A program made the translations under genes and the position numbers. A DNA stretch of 64,000 nucleotides from Phalacrocorax aristotelis (lineage: Eukaryota > Chordata > Aves > Suliformes > Phalacrocoracidae). The stretch's first letter is position 1; every line of letters begins with the position of its first letter. Under the pieces are notes generated by a model that saw nothing but the letters and a program-made list of their open reading frames with translations, ran no database searches and was not told the DNA's origin. This document shows, in pieces, positions 48,501-60,683 of the stretch. Location of the stretch: NCBI RefSeq assembly GCF_949628215.1, contig NC_134276.1, forward strand, positions 132,494,125-132,558,124, in the 5' to 3' direction.

Positions 48501-51144
48501 CGCTGGACTGTATTTCTAAGAAACAAAAAGACTATGTCATGCCAATATCATGGTAAATAGTTACCTGAATATGGGCTCCCAGCTGAAACACAATGATGAA
48601 CAGGGACAGGGGCATGCCCAACAGAACAACAATAACCTGACTTCTTTAGTTAGTACCATGAAGGACTGTATGCATTTTCAGAGAGTCAGAAGTTCAAGTA
48701 GGATGTCAAAAGATTTGAGCAGGCTCGAAGAATATGATGGCTAATTAGAAAACTGAAAAATATGTTACCACAAGCATTTTTTTTCTAAGTTACCAGAAAG
48801 AAGGTTAAGATTTCATCAATTCCAATCTACCCAGGGAAGAAACTTTCCATAAGGGGACACTTCAGTGGCAGATAAAAGGCGTTATAGGTGCAATGACTAA
48901 ATATTGGAACTGTGAAAATTAATTACAGACCAAAGTCACAAAACCATGACAAGAAAGCCTACCTGCAAACTAACTGAGATGGATGCTCTTTGACTGTAAG
49001 CTTTATAATTCATACGATGTATTTTTCTGAAAGAAGTTCTAGATTAAGCACAGCAACTGTCTTATAATTGGGTAACAAAGGGAAGTAATGTTGCATACAG
49101 GACACCAGATGAAACTGAAAAAGACCTTAAGAGCTCTAAGAGCATGCAAAAAAAGGCTAAACCATTGCAGCAAAGATTGCTTTGTTCTTCCTAACATCTT
49201 TGTAGCCAGGATTTTTTTAAAGTACTTTTAGATTGTACATGTTACTTTTTTTTTTTTTTATCAAGACATCTTAAAAATGAGTATACACCACCAGATAAAT
49301 ATCCACCTTCAACAGGATGAGAATCTCCAGTTCAATTACAGGACCACACATCTCAGCTGAGAGCAGAAATACAAGTTTGTAATTTTCTCTGCATGCTTCT
49401 ACTAGAGGGGAACAGAGGAGTTTCCAGGGGGTTCATTAATTTTAGCTGACAGCGACAAGATCCAGAAGTATTTGACTTTGGTGGAAGCACTCTCTAGCCA
49501 CCAAGCTCTTCTACAGCTTCCTTTCTCTCTGACTTGGTATCTTCCAGGCCTCTCCACACCCAGCGCTTCATCCTTCTCATCCCTGCCTAACACCTGCAAA
49601 CCCGTCTTTCACTCCTTTATCTTCATATTGCAGCTCTTACTCAAAATACATTTGTGCTCTCCCAGTAGGAAAACCCTGCATCCTCCCCAGGAGCTTACTC
49701 CTTGTCTACCCGCATCTTTCCCCTCTTGTCTAGCCCCCGTTCTCCAACTCCTGGCCATCTTTGTTGAGGAGCCTCAGCCAACTGCCACCTTCCACATCAG
49801 AATAAGAGCAGAAGAACATACATCTTTACGCAGTAATTCTTGCTCCTCTTTAACAATCTACCTCCTCATCCAACTCTTCTTCCTGGCATTTACACCCTCC
49901 TTCCTCACAGCTCCTAGATCGTTGCCGGCTCACTTCCAGCTTCTTTTCAGCTTTTGCTGAAATTTATTATGGTTCTTGAACTTTCTTAGTTTGATTCACA
50001 AGAGATTTCCTTTCCTAATGACAAAATGAGCACTGCAGACACAGGCATAAGATCTTTTATCTCCACATCAACACCATATTAGCTGAGCTGGAGGAAACCT
50101 AGTAGTGAAATTTCTGAAGAACCAAGCTCCAATGTTTCCAAGCATGTGCAGATGTCAAGAGATTTAACTTGGCCAGGTATAGCCAAGTTAAGACACATTG
50201 CCAGTACTACCATGCTTTAAATGCACCACCCCATCGCCATGGTCTGCCGTTTCTAGTCTTGACACCAGATCAGAAAGAAAGTGTGAAAACAGCATTAATC
50301 AAAGAACAGGTTACTAAATCTTAACCCATTAGCACAGTCCTTCAAAAACTCCTGATTAGTCTACTGCCTAGGAACACAGGGTTAAAACATGCATTCAAGG
50401 TCTTACTCCCCAAAGGTCCGAGTTTGACAAAGTTACAGGCACCTTAAGGTAGGATGATATCACAGGAGGGCTCAAATAACGTCACCAACTCCTTTAGTAT
50501 TTACAGAGCACTTCTTCGACCAGCAAAACAGGACCACACTTTTAAAACGACAGCGAAGGAATCTGTCGAAACTACCTCCCTACAGACACAGAAATTCTCT
50601 CCGGTTTTATTTCACCAGCCCTGCAGTTTATCCCAGGAAACCCAATGCCAGCCCAGCTGCCGCTCCCGAATGGCGGCCGGAGCAGCGCTGGGCTCCTTCC
50701 CCGCCCCGGCGACGAACAAAAAGCTCGCCGCCGGTGCCAGCACGGCGCCCACGGGCCGCAGCGGGCCGGGCTCTCGCAGGAGCACCCGCCAAGCCCTGCC
50801 CCACAGCGGAGGCACGGCCCGCCGGCGCTGCTGCCGCCGTTTCTAAGCGGCCCCGAGACGACTCTACGCGGCGGGCGGCGGAGGGGGCCTGGCCACCCGG
50901 CCCCAGGACCGGGCGGCGGCCCTCACGGACGGGCTAGGAGCAGCCCGGAGGCTCGGAGCCGGCCGCGGGGACCGGCCAGCCGCCGGGCAGAGCTCGAACC
51001 CCGCGGGTCCCGGCCCCGCCCCGAACCGCGGCCCGTCCGTGCCCGCAGGGCCTCCCGCCAGGGCGGCCCCAGCCGCGGTCCTCAGCCCCGCCCCCGGCGG
51101 GTCTTACTATCCAGGTAGTGCTCCAGGTACATCCCCGCCGCCAT
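36527..51144 (-). CDS. ING4: Inhibitor of growth protein 4 (ING4), 8 exons, 249 aa
   Basis: Exons in transcript order: 51144-51108, 38903-38832, 38631-38465, 38269-38155, 37832-37724, 37393-37246, 36836-36775, 36566-36527. The joined frame gives 249 codons plus TAA, the same length as human ING4. ING4 is the H3K4me3 reader of the nuclear HBO1 (KAT7) acetyltransferase complex and a tumour-suppressor type regulator. The N-terminal ING dimerisation coiled coil starts [20 protein letters not shown] and runs to about residue 110. The basic nuclear localisation segment ([18 protein letters not shown]) follows. The C-terminal PHD finger has the C4HC3 ligands from [14 protein letters not shown] to CPRC, with Trp221 of the methyl-lysine cage, then a lysine-rich tail ERKKK. 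The start codon is inside a GCCGCCATCTTG element. Differences from the human protein, recalled from memory, are few and conservative. The exon 4/5 junction, where human isoforms vary by a few residues in the NLS, has a normal GTGAGT donor. Confidence 0.98.
38904..51107 (-). other. ING4: ING4 intron 1 (12.2 kb)
   Basis: A very long first intron relative to the other ING4 introns (0.2-1.2 kb). It is AT-rich with small homopolymer runs and pyrimidine-rich stretches (42480-42760, 49480-49940) that give meaningless open frames. No nested gene, exon or RNA gene is supported. Confidence 0.6.
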
Positions 51145-51283
51145 CTTGGGCCCCACACACACGGGCACTTCCGGCGGCAGCCGGACGCCGGAGCCCCCCG
51201 CCCACCCGGAAGCAGCGCTGCCCCGTTGCGGAAGCCACTTCCGCCCGCCTTCCCGGGCGTTTCCGCTCTGCTGTTGCCGCCAT
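51106..51283 (-). other. Candidate upstream ORF overlapping the ING4 start
   Basis: From the ATG at 51283-51281 a frame of 58 codons runs out of register through the ING4 start codon. It stops at the exon 1 end, where TA joins the first G of exon 2 to make TAG (the unspliced sequence also gives TAG). It would exist only in transcripts starting upstream of 51283. No peptide function is suggested. Confidence 0.35.
51137..51148 (-). promoter_or_regulatory. ING4: YY1-type element overlapping the ING4 start codon
   Basis: The minus strand reads CAAGATGGCGGC, a close match to the YY1 consensus AANATGGCGGC, and its ATG is the ING4 start codon. YY1 sites just downstream of the transcription start are common in TATA-less promoters. 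Confidence 0.65.
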
Positions 51284-51287
51284 TTTG
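51276..51287 (-). promoter_or_regulatory. ING4: Second YY1-type element upstream of ING4
   Basis: The minus strand reads CAAAATGGCGGC, a full match to the YY1 consensus, 139 bp upstream of the first. Its ATG would open a 58-codon upstream frame if it is transcribed (see 51106-51283). Confidence 0.65.
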
Positions 51288-54200
51288 GGCTCTGCGGAGC
51301 TGCGCCCGTCCCCAGAGGCGGGGAAGGGCGCCGGGTGGGGCCGCTCCTGCCCGCCCCGGGGCCCCGCCGGGGGTGGCAGAGGGAGGGCGCTCTGCGGGAT
51401 CCGCCGGGGCCGCGCCTCTGCCGGTTGCAGGGTGGAGGAAGGGGGGGTGGGGAGGGATGGCGCTGCACCGGGGAGAGCAGGCCCGCGGCTGCCTTGGTGG
51501 GACTGCCCTGAGCTGCCGGGCGCGTAAATACCTGCTGCCTTGATCTCCGTGCTAAAAGAAACGGGCTTCGTCTTTTGGAGGCTACGGAGGTCTCTCCTGC
51601 CTCCAAATAATTTTCAGCGGCCTGGCTGGGCCCTCCCACCGGGTAACCTGGGTGAGGAAGTGCTGTTTGTTACGGCGCTCATATCTTTTCATTCACCATA
51701 TAATTCATTAGCAACAAGTAGCTGCTGCTGCTACATTATAAACAGAGACCATCTTTGCTGTAAAATGATTGTGGTACAAACATACCTAACAAACCAAAAA
51801 AGCAATGAAATGAAGTTAGGACACTTCTCCATCTTGCCAGACCCACTTTCATGACCACATACTGCAAATCACTTATAGGTTAAAGATCCTCTTGCTACAG
51901 AGTTCAGGAACTATTCCCCATATGGTCCTTTGCTAGTGATTGCATATGACATGGTATGGTATCGTGCTAGGTCAAGAAGGTGAGGTCACTCCTGATGACA
52001 AATGAACCGAGATAAAATTATCTTACTTCTTTTGGTCCTTAGAGTCTATGATATTCAAGATTGTTGCTTTAAGAGGTCAGCATTCATTTAGCATCCTATA
52101 CTGCTGAGGCACTGCCTTTGGCAAATGTTATGTTTCATCTGCCACCTTCTGCCCGCTCACCTATGTCATTCTGTTTGTTCCCAATAGACTGTATAATGAC
52201 AGATATTGCTCAGGGCTACTTGCTGCTAGATTCTGACCATGAGGAGAATTGACCAGACTTATTTCTTCTTTTTCCTCCCAAAGATCTTCCAAGGCACCAT
52301 GCCTTTATTTATATGGATATACCAGGATTAAATCTTCCAGCAGCCTGCAATGCAAGACTGAGAGGCTGTTACAAAAATGAACTGCAGCCGTTTAAACTGT
52401 CAACCATATTGCTGTTACACTATTTGGTTAATTCAGAGATTCATTATGTTCTGAAGATGAAGTGTTTTCCAGGCCTACTCCTATAATAATTTATTATATT
52501 TTTAATTATTCAAAACACATTTCTTATTCTTTTCAGTTCCCATGTGAAACAGCTGGCTTCAGTTAGCTGAACATTGTTGTTAAGCCTCACTTTTGCTTCT
52601 GAAGTACTTCAAAATTCTTTATAAATTGCCTTACACTCTTAATTAAGGAGAAGGATGTGGCTGTTACATTAAAAAAAAAAATCTGCTCCCTATACCCTGT
52701 ACTGGTACTAAACCAGAATCTCCCAAATGCATCCTGCTTGGAGCTACTAGGCTAAATGGAGCTGATGTTAAGAAACAGGCATTTTTAGACACTGCCAATT
52801 TGATTAAGAGACCACCTGGGAATACCATCTTGTTCTCCAAGCCAAGGCTAGGGGAGATGTCAAAATACTAGACCACTGACATGGAAAGACAAGCTCCCTC
52901 TGGGCTTGTTGCCACTGCTAATATAAAAGACAGGGAGGAGACATTGGCTTAAAATCTAAACAGTAAGCCTTAGTAAAGTGTACAAATGTAGGTTTAACTT
53001 CATCAACTGCCACTGTGAAGTTGGAAAATAAAGGGGAGAGGCAGTTTTGTGTACCTGTGTGGTCTCATGGCACTAGAAACTTTTCCAATCCAGCAAAAAC
53101 TAGTTCCTGAGCTCTGAATCCAGAAGTTTGCTGTCTCTATTTTTGCGTTCTTTAGAAAGTTGAGGCACAGAGGTTCATGGAGAAGTGCATCTCTCTCAGG
53201 GTTTCAGAAGCATCCTCACCCGCAGACAGAGTGTTACCACAGTAGTTATTTGGTGAGAGGTGTGATATTTTTTAAACACTTCTGTAAGTGAAAGTCCTAG
53301 CATGGGCACAGATGATTTCACAGCAAGATGCTTCCCCAGCTAGAATGTGCTCTGGAGGTACATGACTATTTATGTCTACCCCCCCACCCAGCCTCATATA
53401 CTGATACTCGGGCAAGTACTGTGGTAACAAAGCCACGTGTGCTAACCCCAATGGTTATCACATACTATCCTCCACCCCAGAGTCTGCTACTCCAGTTACA
53501 TCCTATTAAGCTGGTAAATACCTCCTCATTAGATGAAGGACCTGGCTGATGAGTGCATGTACTACCCAGAAGGCCTAGGTGTCTCGCAAAGGGAAGCTAA
53601 ACAGCCTACTGAATTAGTCTAGCATAGTGGTTCTCAACCTTTATTTGTCTACAGATGCCTTTGTATTTTCCCTTGGAAATGTAAACATCTGCACACCAAA
53701 TGTAAGCCTCCAGCTTTTCAGTTACCTTACAGACCTCTTAAATGTTGTCCAAGTACCACAAGGTGAAGGCCAGTGCTTGAGAGGGATCTTTATGCATACC
53801 CCACAGCATGAGGCCTACAACTTCAGAGTCTTGTCTGGTTCCCTTTTTGCTGTAGAGGTACAGTTTCAGCTCTTCTCACTCTTTTAACATTCTCAGTTCA
53901 GAGGTCCCTGCTCTCCATTTCCTTCTCTTCAGGAAAGACTGGATGTACCCACACTTCATTCTGACAAATATCAAAAAATTGATCTGCAGCACTTGCCCCC
54001 AAGGTGGTTAATCAGCTTTACAAATGAAAAGAGGATGCCACAGGCCCCAGATTATAGCTGTGTCCGTGTTCCAAAAACATATCCTAAGTTCGTAGCAAAA
54101 CTAGGCATAGACTCTAGTTCTTTGGTGTCATGATTTCTTTTCTTGCAGGTTTTTTTTTCATTCATTACATAGACACTACATGAAATCGAAATGTTTGTTG

Positions 54201-56534
54201 GACCAAGTTACTACATCTTTCTAGTACTTTGGTGTTCTACTATACAGAAACAAGAAACCATGCACACAAATTTAATCTGTTGTACCTAAAATGACGATTG
54301 AACAGGTACCTATCTTGTAGTTAAGGAAATGTACAGAGCAATTTCATTCTATGTTCTGAAACTGCACTAGTAAACTTGGGCAGCTTTCAGGTACATTACC
54401 TGCAAAATATTAGAAGAAAATCCTAAACATTATATATATCCTTTAGTTGATATAAAGATGATAAAATAATAAAAATATAGAAGACAGGCAGAATCTCATA
54501 ATTATATTCTATATTAGGAAGAAAGTTGGATGATGTAGACATCTGTGTAGTAATGAAATATTACCTATTGCCAATGAGATTTAGGAAGATGTTTGGTTCT
54601 ACCCATTAAATAAAACATCCTAGAAGTTGCATAGCTAGAAACTCACAATAATTTTAAAAGAATTAGTTGGCAAGCAGATGGAAGCAATGGGTTTTATTTT
54701 CCAAACAACTTTGGAGCTCTGAATGTGTTCCAGAAGACCAGCAAATACTTTTACTTAAAAAGTATTTGAAAAGTAAATGGGATCATCCAGGTTGCTGTAA
54801 GCCAGTTAACCTAACACTGATTTGGTAAAATCACAGTGTAATTGATAGGGGTTGCACTCAGCTAAGAAAAGAAACATAATGCTATTTGTTTTAATTTATA
54901 GAAAAAGATCTCATTAAAAGAACTGCATATCCTTTTATGGCAGTGCAAGTTTGGTGGCTCAAGATAACTGTCTAGGCCTAATATAGCAAGACTTAGAACT
55001 AAACGCTACACAGACTGGTCATTCGTAAGGGAAAAAGAAAGGCAATAGGTAAGTACTATACGATGGAGTCAAGCCTTAATGTGAGACACCTAAACCAGCT
55101 CAATTTAATTTAGCCATTTGGAAAGATGAATACAGTGTCTTGATCATGGTCTGTAATTCATGACAAAAGAAAAAAGACTTCTTATAGCAGAAGACTTTGT
55201 ACTGAATGTGTACTGAACAAAGGTGTAACAAGAACCTATGGATTAAAAAAAAAGTAGTGAAATAGAATGGCAGTTTTAATGGCAGTGATAACCATCAAAA
55301 AACTCTAATAAGGGACAAGGTTGATTAACCATATGGCTTTAAATTATGAAAGTCTTAAATCTTTGAGAAAGATTTAACTGAATTATAGACCAACAATACT
55401 ATCATTAGTCACAGTTGAGATTCAGTTACTGTTTGTGGGTGACTTTTCTAAATGATTTCCAGCCTACATGATGTTTCCTTTTAAAGCAATGATAAATTGC
55501 AAAATCCAGCTAAGAACAGACAACTGATTTCATTAAAGGACAAGAAGAAAAAGTGCTACCACCTTCCAGCAAAGATACAAGGTGCAACCTAATACAGAGC
55601 TCCAGAGTCATTGTCAAGTTCTTCCTGGGTACAGGTGTACAGAAACAAATGGACTGGCATCACAAAGAAAATGCAGGGTCAAAGGATTCAGGGAGCTGAA
55701 GAGGAAGGACCATGGGATCTTGTTAAAAGAATCTTCCACTTTTGTGAGTGGGAGTTAAAGAATTATTGTGTGCTTGACTGCACAAAGCTGAAAAGCTGCA
55801 GACTGTGGAACCTGAGGCATCATCTCAAGAGGCAAGAATTTTGTATAGATGTTACATTTTGCATCCCACAGGTAGCACCTACACTTTTTAAACAGCCTGA
55901 AGCACCTTGAATATGTTAAACAGCCTCGGGAATCCAAAGAGGAAGACCTAATCCAAACTCAAATAAGTGACAAATATAGCAAGAGTAAGGTGTCCTCAGT
56001 TATTTCTACACCAGCAATAGGACTCCGGGTAAACAGAGAAATAAGAAATCCTCAATGATGAGAAAAGAAAAAACACCTGGAATAAAGTGTCATTTCTGAA
56101 ACTTGATGGGCAAGTCCCTTAGTCAAAAATCATTAGTTTCTTTCTTAGTGACAGTAAAAGCTATAGGACTAGTGTCAAACTGCAAAAACACAAGCAATAA
56201 TACCTTTGAAATAACTGATAGCACAGGAATTGTACAGCCTTAAATACATATGGATCCCCATGCTAGGTAATAGATTCCACGAAGGGGAAGGATAACAGAC
56301 ATTAGAACACAACAGATCCAACCAGGGACCAGGAAAGGCGATTTCAAGCACCTTGAAACATAAAATGAAAAACCACTGCAAGGAATTTTAACTTGTGAGG
56401 TATTTCCCAGGAAATTCAACCAGTTGGTAGAAGATCTTTCCAACTTTTAAAACTGTACGTTTCTTAATACAAGACACTGCACCCAAAACAAGTCAACTTT
56501 TCAGACTTCAAGGTGATGCATACAAGACAAGATA

Positions 56535-56660
56535 ATAACTTGAGCAGGTCTCTAAGCAACCTGACCTAGTTCAAGATGTCCCTGCTCACTGCAGGGGGAT
56601 TGGACTAGATGACCTCTAAAGGTTCCTTCCAACCCAAGCCATCCTATGATTCTATGAAAC
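56535..56660 (+). mobile_element. CR1 LINE 3' end, 5'-truncated
   Basis: The sequence carries the diagnostic avian CR1 3' end: GACCTAGTTCAAGATGTCCC, then TTGGACTAGATGACCTCTAA, CCTTCCAACCCAAGCCAT and the closing CTATGATTCTATGA with the 8-bp ATTCTATG tail unit. Only the last 100-150 bp is easily recognised, as expected for 5'-truncated CR1 copies. Confidence 0.92.
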
Positions 56661-58289
56661 TGGCAATTTTGTCCTATTTATATGGAATATGGACATATAG
56701 AGGAGAGTCACAAGCAGTAATAAACCTGTGCTGAATCTGTGCTAATTTCCAGGGTGAGCAAAACTGAGTTGTCCATGAGAAAAAAAGAGATAAGGCAGAA
56801 AAATGTGAATGAAACTCTTCTATAAGAAAAATTTATTCTGTGGCTAAAAAAGCCCTAATTCCACAATCAAGAAAGAGGAAAACTTTTGGTAAAGCTCATC
56901 CTGGGTTCAGTGAGAAAGTCTGTGAGCAAGAAGAAAAAATTATAAAAACCAAATCCAACCTGAAACATAACACATGGAAAAGGGGAAGGCCAGACAGCAA
57001 CCAACATAAATTAGACATTATAAAATAGAGAAAACTGGTAAGGAAGGCTTTGTGGCTAGCAAAACTACTGGTAATAGGAAAGGGATTTTGATTCTTTCAC
57101 GCCTTTCTTAAAACATAAACAAGAAATCTTACTAATAGTACTGATCCGTGCTAGATAAAAATGGTGAAAATTCTAGTGGCACAGAATGGGACATCAGTCG
57201 ACAAACACTTCCACTTCCATATTCAGAAAGAAACAGGATGTGGCAGTTGTACAAAAATAGCAACTTCTATCCAGTACCTTAGTATCAAAGTAGGAAATTA
57301 GACAACGTCTAGTAGGGATGTCTATTTTTAAGTCAGCAAAGAAATAGGAGGCCTAAAAGAGTTCACTAACAAGCTCTCTAGCCCATTGATTCCTATTTTA
57401 ATTAAACGTGGGATATGAGAGAAATACCTTAAGACATTCATGACAGTATTCCCAAAAGGCAAATGAAACGACTCAATGTCAAACTTATGGAAAAGCTGTT
57501 GAGATGAAGAATTAATGAATGAAAAAGAAAACCTAGAATCCAAAGGTTTTATGAAATATAGATTTTGTAGAAAAAAGAGAAAAACCCAAACCTTAATTTC
57601 ATCCTTAGATGACATCATTACACTTTTGGTTTAACAAAGGGGACTGCATAGGTGCAACATACTTAAATTTTTGTAAGGCATTGACCTAGCACCATAAGTC
57701 AAAAAGACTTATCACATACTAAGAGGATTAATGGCTAGCCTGCAAGTCTCAAAAAGAAGCTAATAAAAAGTTGCACGCTGAATGATGCTTTTCAAGTTAG
57801 TGTAGGTCAGATGCTATATAGCATTTTCAACCTGGATCCAAAAGTAAAAAACAACAACTGATACAGTCTGTGAGTGACCAAAGTGGGAAGGCGTCAAGTA
57901 TCCTGGACCATCAGTAAGCCAGGCTCATTCACACAAACTGGACTTCGATACAGCCTCACAGTAAGTATCTAGAAAATAAGACTCAGACCATACCTGCAGA
58001 AAGGGGAAACACTATCACAGAAAGCCGAGACTTTGGATGATCTCGGGTCACACCAGACAAGCAGCTAATGTGAGCTCCCTTATAATGCTGCGAGAAAAGG
58101 GCAAACACAATCCTCTGCAGACTTAAGGCAAAGGGCAGGGGGACCTTGTCCATGGCACTGGGGCTTGAACACTCAATTCAAAAAAGAACATGTTTACAAG
58201 ATACTGAAAAATTTGACAAGATGTAGAAAGAAAAGACAAGAATAATTCACGCGCTGGAGGAAATCCTTTACAGAGGAAGATTTTAGGAG

Positions 58290-58690
58290 TTCCATCTATT
58301 CAGCATGTCAAAAGGTGGACTGAGAAGGGATATTACAGTGTTTAAATACCAGTCCACGGGAAAAAGCCCCGCTATGCTCTAAGGCTCTCTGAATCAGTGG
58401 GATGGACGTATCCAGAACCAGCAACTGGAATCCAAAGTCAAACAGATTCAAAGGAGAAATCGGGTTTAAATATTTAAACAGTGAGAACATGAAGCCCTTA
58501 CAGCAGGCTACCAATGGAAGAGATTGTGTCCCAGTGCCTCAAAATCAATTTTGTCAGCACATACTTCAAATACACATTAATTCTTGGGGCTCAATACAGG
58601 ATAAATGGGTTGAAATGTCACCTGTGAAATTCAGGAGTCAGATCAGACAGCTTCTTCTAGCCTAACCTATGGATCTACAGAACACTCCAA
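58290..58690 (+). mobile_element. Ancient CR1/L3-type LINE 3' region (decayed)
   Basis: The order of fragments follows the 3' UTR of old amniote CR1 elements: CAGGCTACCAATGGAAGAGA, ACTTCAA, GGGCTCAATACAGGAT, then AGATCAGACAGCTTCTTCTA and TCTAGCCTAACCTATGGATC, in place of the usual GTCAGACTAGATGAT and TGGCCTTA...CTATGAATC. It is too diverged to define the 5' end or to carry an ORF. Confidence 0.6.
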
Positions 58691-58959
58691 CTGTCTGCAG
58701 CCAACCCTGGTGACTAAATGCAGAGAAAAAGGGTTCTGCCACAGGCTCCACAGGTGCAGAGCACGGACGGCAGAGCTCCTTGCTTTCCTTGTGTGAACCG
58801 CAAGGCTGCCCAAAGGCAGAGATGTGTTACCCTCGCGTCCACCCGCACAGTCGCTCGAGACTCACAGCAGCAAGATGGTCATGCAGTGCTCTGGTGCAGG
58901 GGGAAGGAACACACATCACAGGGGCAGGGTGCTTGCAGCAGCACCTTCAAGGAGCCTTT

Positions 58960-60683
58960 TACACCATTTATTTCTATACAAGGTGGTTAAAAAAAAAAAA
59001 AGAAGCCCCTATTGGTTGTTCATACAGAAGTCTGGGATTCTATAGGCTTTGGGTGGGCAATTGATTTTAAATCCCAACAACACATGCTTTTTCCCTTGCC
59101 TTCTCATTCTCTTCCGAGTCAGCCTCCATGATCCAAAGAAACTAACAAGTGACACACAAGACTAGTAGTCATGTGGACCAATAAAAAACAAAAGGGAAGG
59201 AGAATTGAAGACGAAGAGAAAGGGAAAAACAAACAAAGATTGAAAATAAAAATTCGCCAGGATAATGCGTTTTATAAACACAGAGATAGAAACAGTTACA
59301 GCAAGGACAGAGCGGGCCAGGGGTGGGGAATAGATATTTATATATATATATATATATAAATTCAAGGGGCCTTCAGTTTATTCTTGTTGGCTCCCCCTTC
59401 TCATTAGATTGGTCTCTCTGTGGGGATCTTCATCCCCTTCTCTCCACTGTCCACCTTTTGGGGATTCTCTCCCATGACCAGGGTCCAGAAGAGGCCACCA
59501 CTGCCATGTGAGTCCAGCCCGTCTTGGCAAGAGGGAGCCTGGGAGAGTGCTCTGACGGGAGGTGTGCAGGAGAAGCTAGCCTTTCCCTGCCTCCTGCTGG
59601 CTCCTTGAAAAGACTGGTCTATTTCTCCTCCTCCTTCCCTTTCGGACACTGGGGGCAGGACAGCCATGTGAGAGTCAGAACTGCTGTCTTTACGCCTTTC
59701 AGGATAGGGAGTAGAGAGAAGGGTGACGATTATTTTGGCAGTCTCTTACCCGCCCTCCAGTTGCTTTTTGGTTTGTTGTTGATGCCTGCAGGCTTTTCTG
59801 AGGAGGTGGGGGGGAAGCAGGAGGGAGAGGAGGAGGAGTACAAGCTGCTAGGACACCATCCACAATGGGCAGGAAGAGCAATGAGCAGGAACCCACATTC
59901 CTACAGGGCCTTGGCCATCGTGCTGCTCCAACAGCTGGGAGAGAGAGGCAGCAGCCAGTTCAGACAGACTCCTCTCTTTTGCTCTCCACCAGAAGAGGAG
60001 AAAGAGTGCAATACTCTACAGCCCTCAGGCAGTGTAGGCACCTGTCCAGCCCAGTGAACATTCCTCACCTCTCCCGGGGCACTGGTCTCACCTTCCACTG
60101 GGGAGAAGGTTTCTCCCATCCAGTCCTTGGGGCAGGACAAGCGACCCCTCCTCCCTTTCACAAGCAGGAGGGACAGGAATGGATATTTCTCTCTTAGACA
60201 CTCAAGGAAATCCTCAAAGAACCCCATCCAGCTGTGAACCCTGCCACATTCTTCTGTGGCCTGCTGAAAACATGTGTCCGAGCCCCTGTATGTACAAGGA
60301 CTGTCTCTCCATCCCATCCACCATGCATGTCTCAACACGTACCCCCCTTCATACGCATCCTACAGTGAGAGAGAAGGCAAAATGGGGGCCTTTCTTTGGG
60401 TTTGAAAGGAGGGGGTCTTGCATGAGGAAGTGATCCCAGCACAGGAAAGGGGCTCTTGCACAAGGAAGCATCCTCCTACCAGGCAGGCTGTTGCACAGAA
60501 GGAGCACCCCCTTGAGGCAGGCTGTTGTTCAAGGGGCTGCCATGAACAGGGTTACACGGCCAGAAGAGGCTGTTGCAGGAGGAGAGGCCGGAGACTGTTG
60601 CACAAGGAGGGCCACTGCACAAGCAGTGCCCCTGGGCGCAGGCTATGCACAAGAGGCTTTCTGCTCCCTGGGTTGAGGTCTCT
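58960..60683 (-). other. ZNF384: Probable ZNF384 3' UTR
   Basis: After the TAG at 60686-60684 the minus strand has no further coding exon. Candidate AATAAA signals lie at 59382-59377 and 58972-58967, giving a 3' UTR of 1.3 or 1.7 kb. It contains a TA microsatellite at 59335-59358 and a run of short tandem GC-rich variants around 60420-60680. Which signal is used cannot be told from sequence. Confidence 0.6.
59335..59358. repeat. (TA)n microsatellite
   Basis: Uninterrupted TATA run just inside the probable ZNF384 3' UTR; one frame through it gives a false Tyr-Ile peptide. Confidence 0.9.

Larger units (their letters stand above)
50640..51500 (-). promoter_or_regulatory. ING4: CpG-island promoter of ING4
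   Basis: A sharp rise in G+C and CpG density begins near 50640 and ends near 51500, around ING4 exon 1. It contains several ETS-type CCGGAAG/CTTCCGG elements (about 51165-51245), two YY1-type elements, and no TATA box, which fits a housekeeping promoter with several start sites. Divergent transcription to the plus strand is possible but not shown. Confidence 0.8.
51550..58950. other. Gene-free interval between ING4 and ZNF384
   Basis: AT-rich sequence with no supported exon or RNA gene. It contains one well-preserved CR1 3' end (56535-56660) and an older CR1-like stretch (about 58290-58690). The sequence from about 55600 onward may be further decayed LINE body, but I could not anchor it to a conserved motif. 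Confidence 0.55.

Noticed and set aside
49472-49960. 162-codon frame in ING4 intron 1
   Set aside because: Pyrimidine-rich sequence giving a Leu/Ser/Pro-biased peptide, with no family similarity.
51145-51639. In-frame N-terminal extension of ING4 from a Met at 51639
   Set aside because: The frame is open only because the CpG island is poor in stops. The peptide is low-complexity, and [12 protein letters not shown] is the known ING4 N-terminus.
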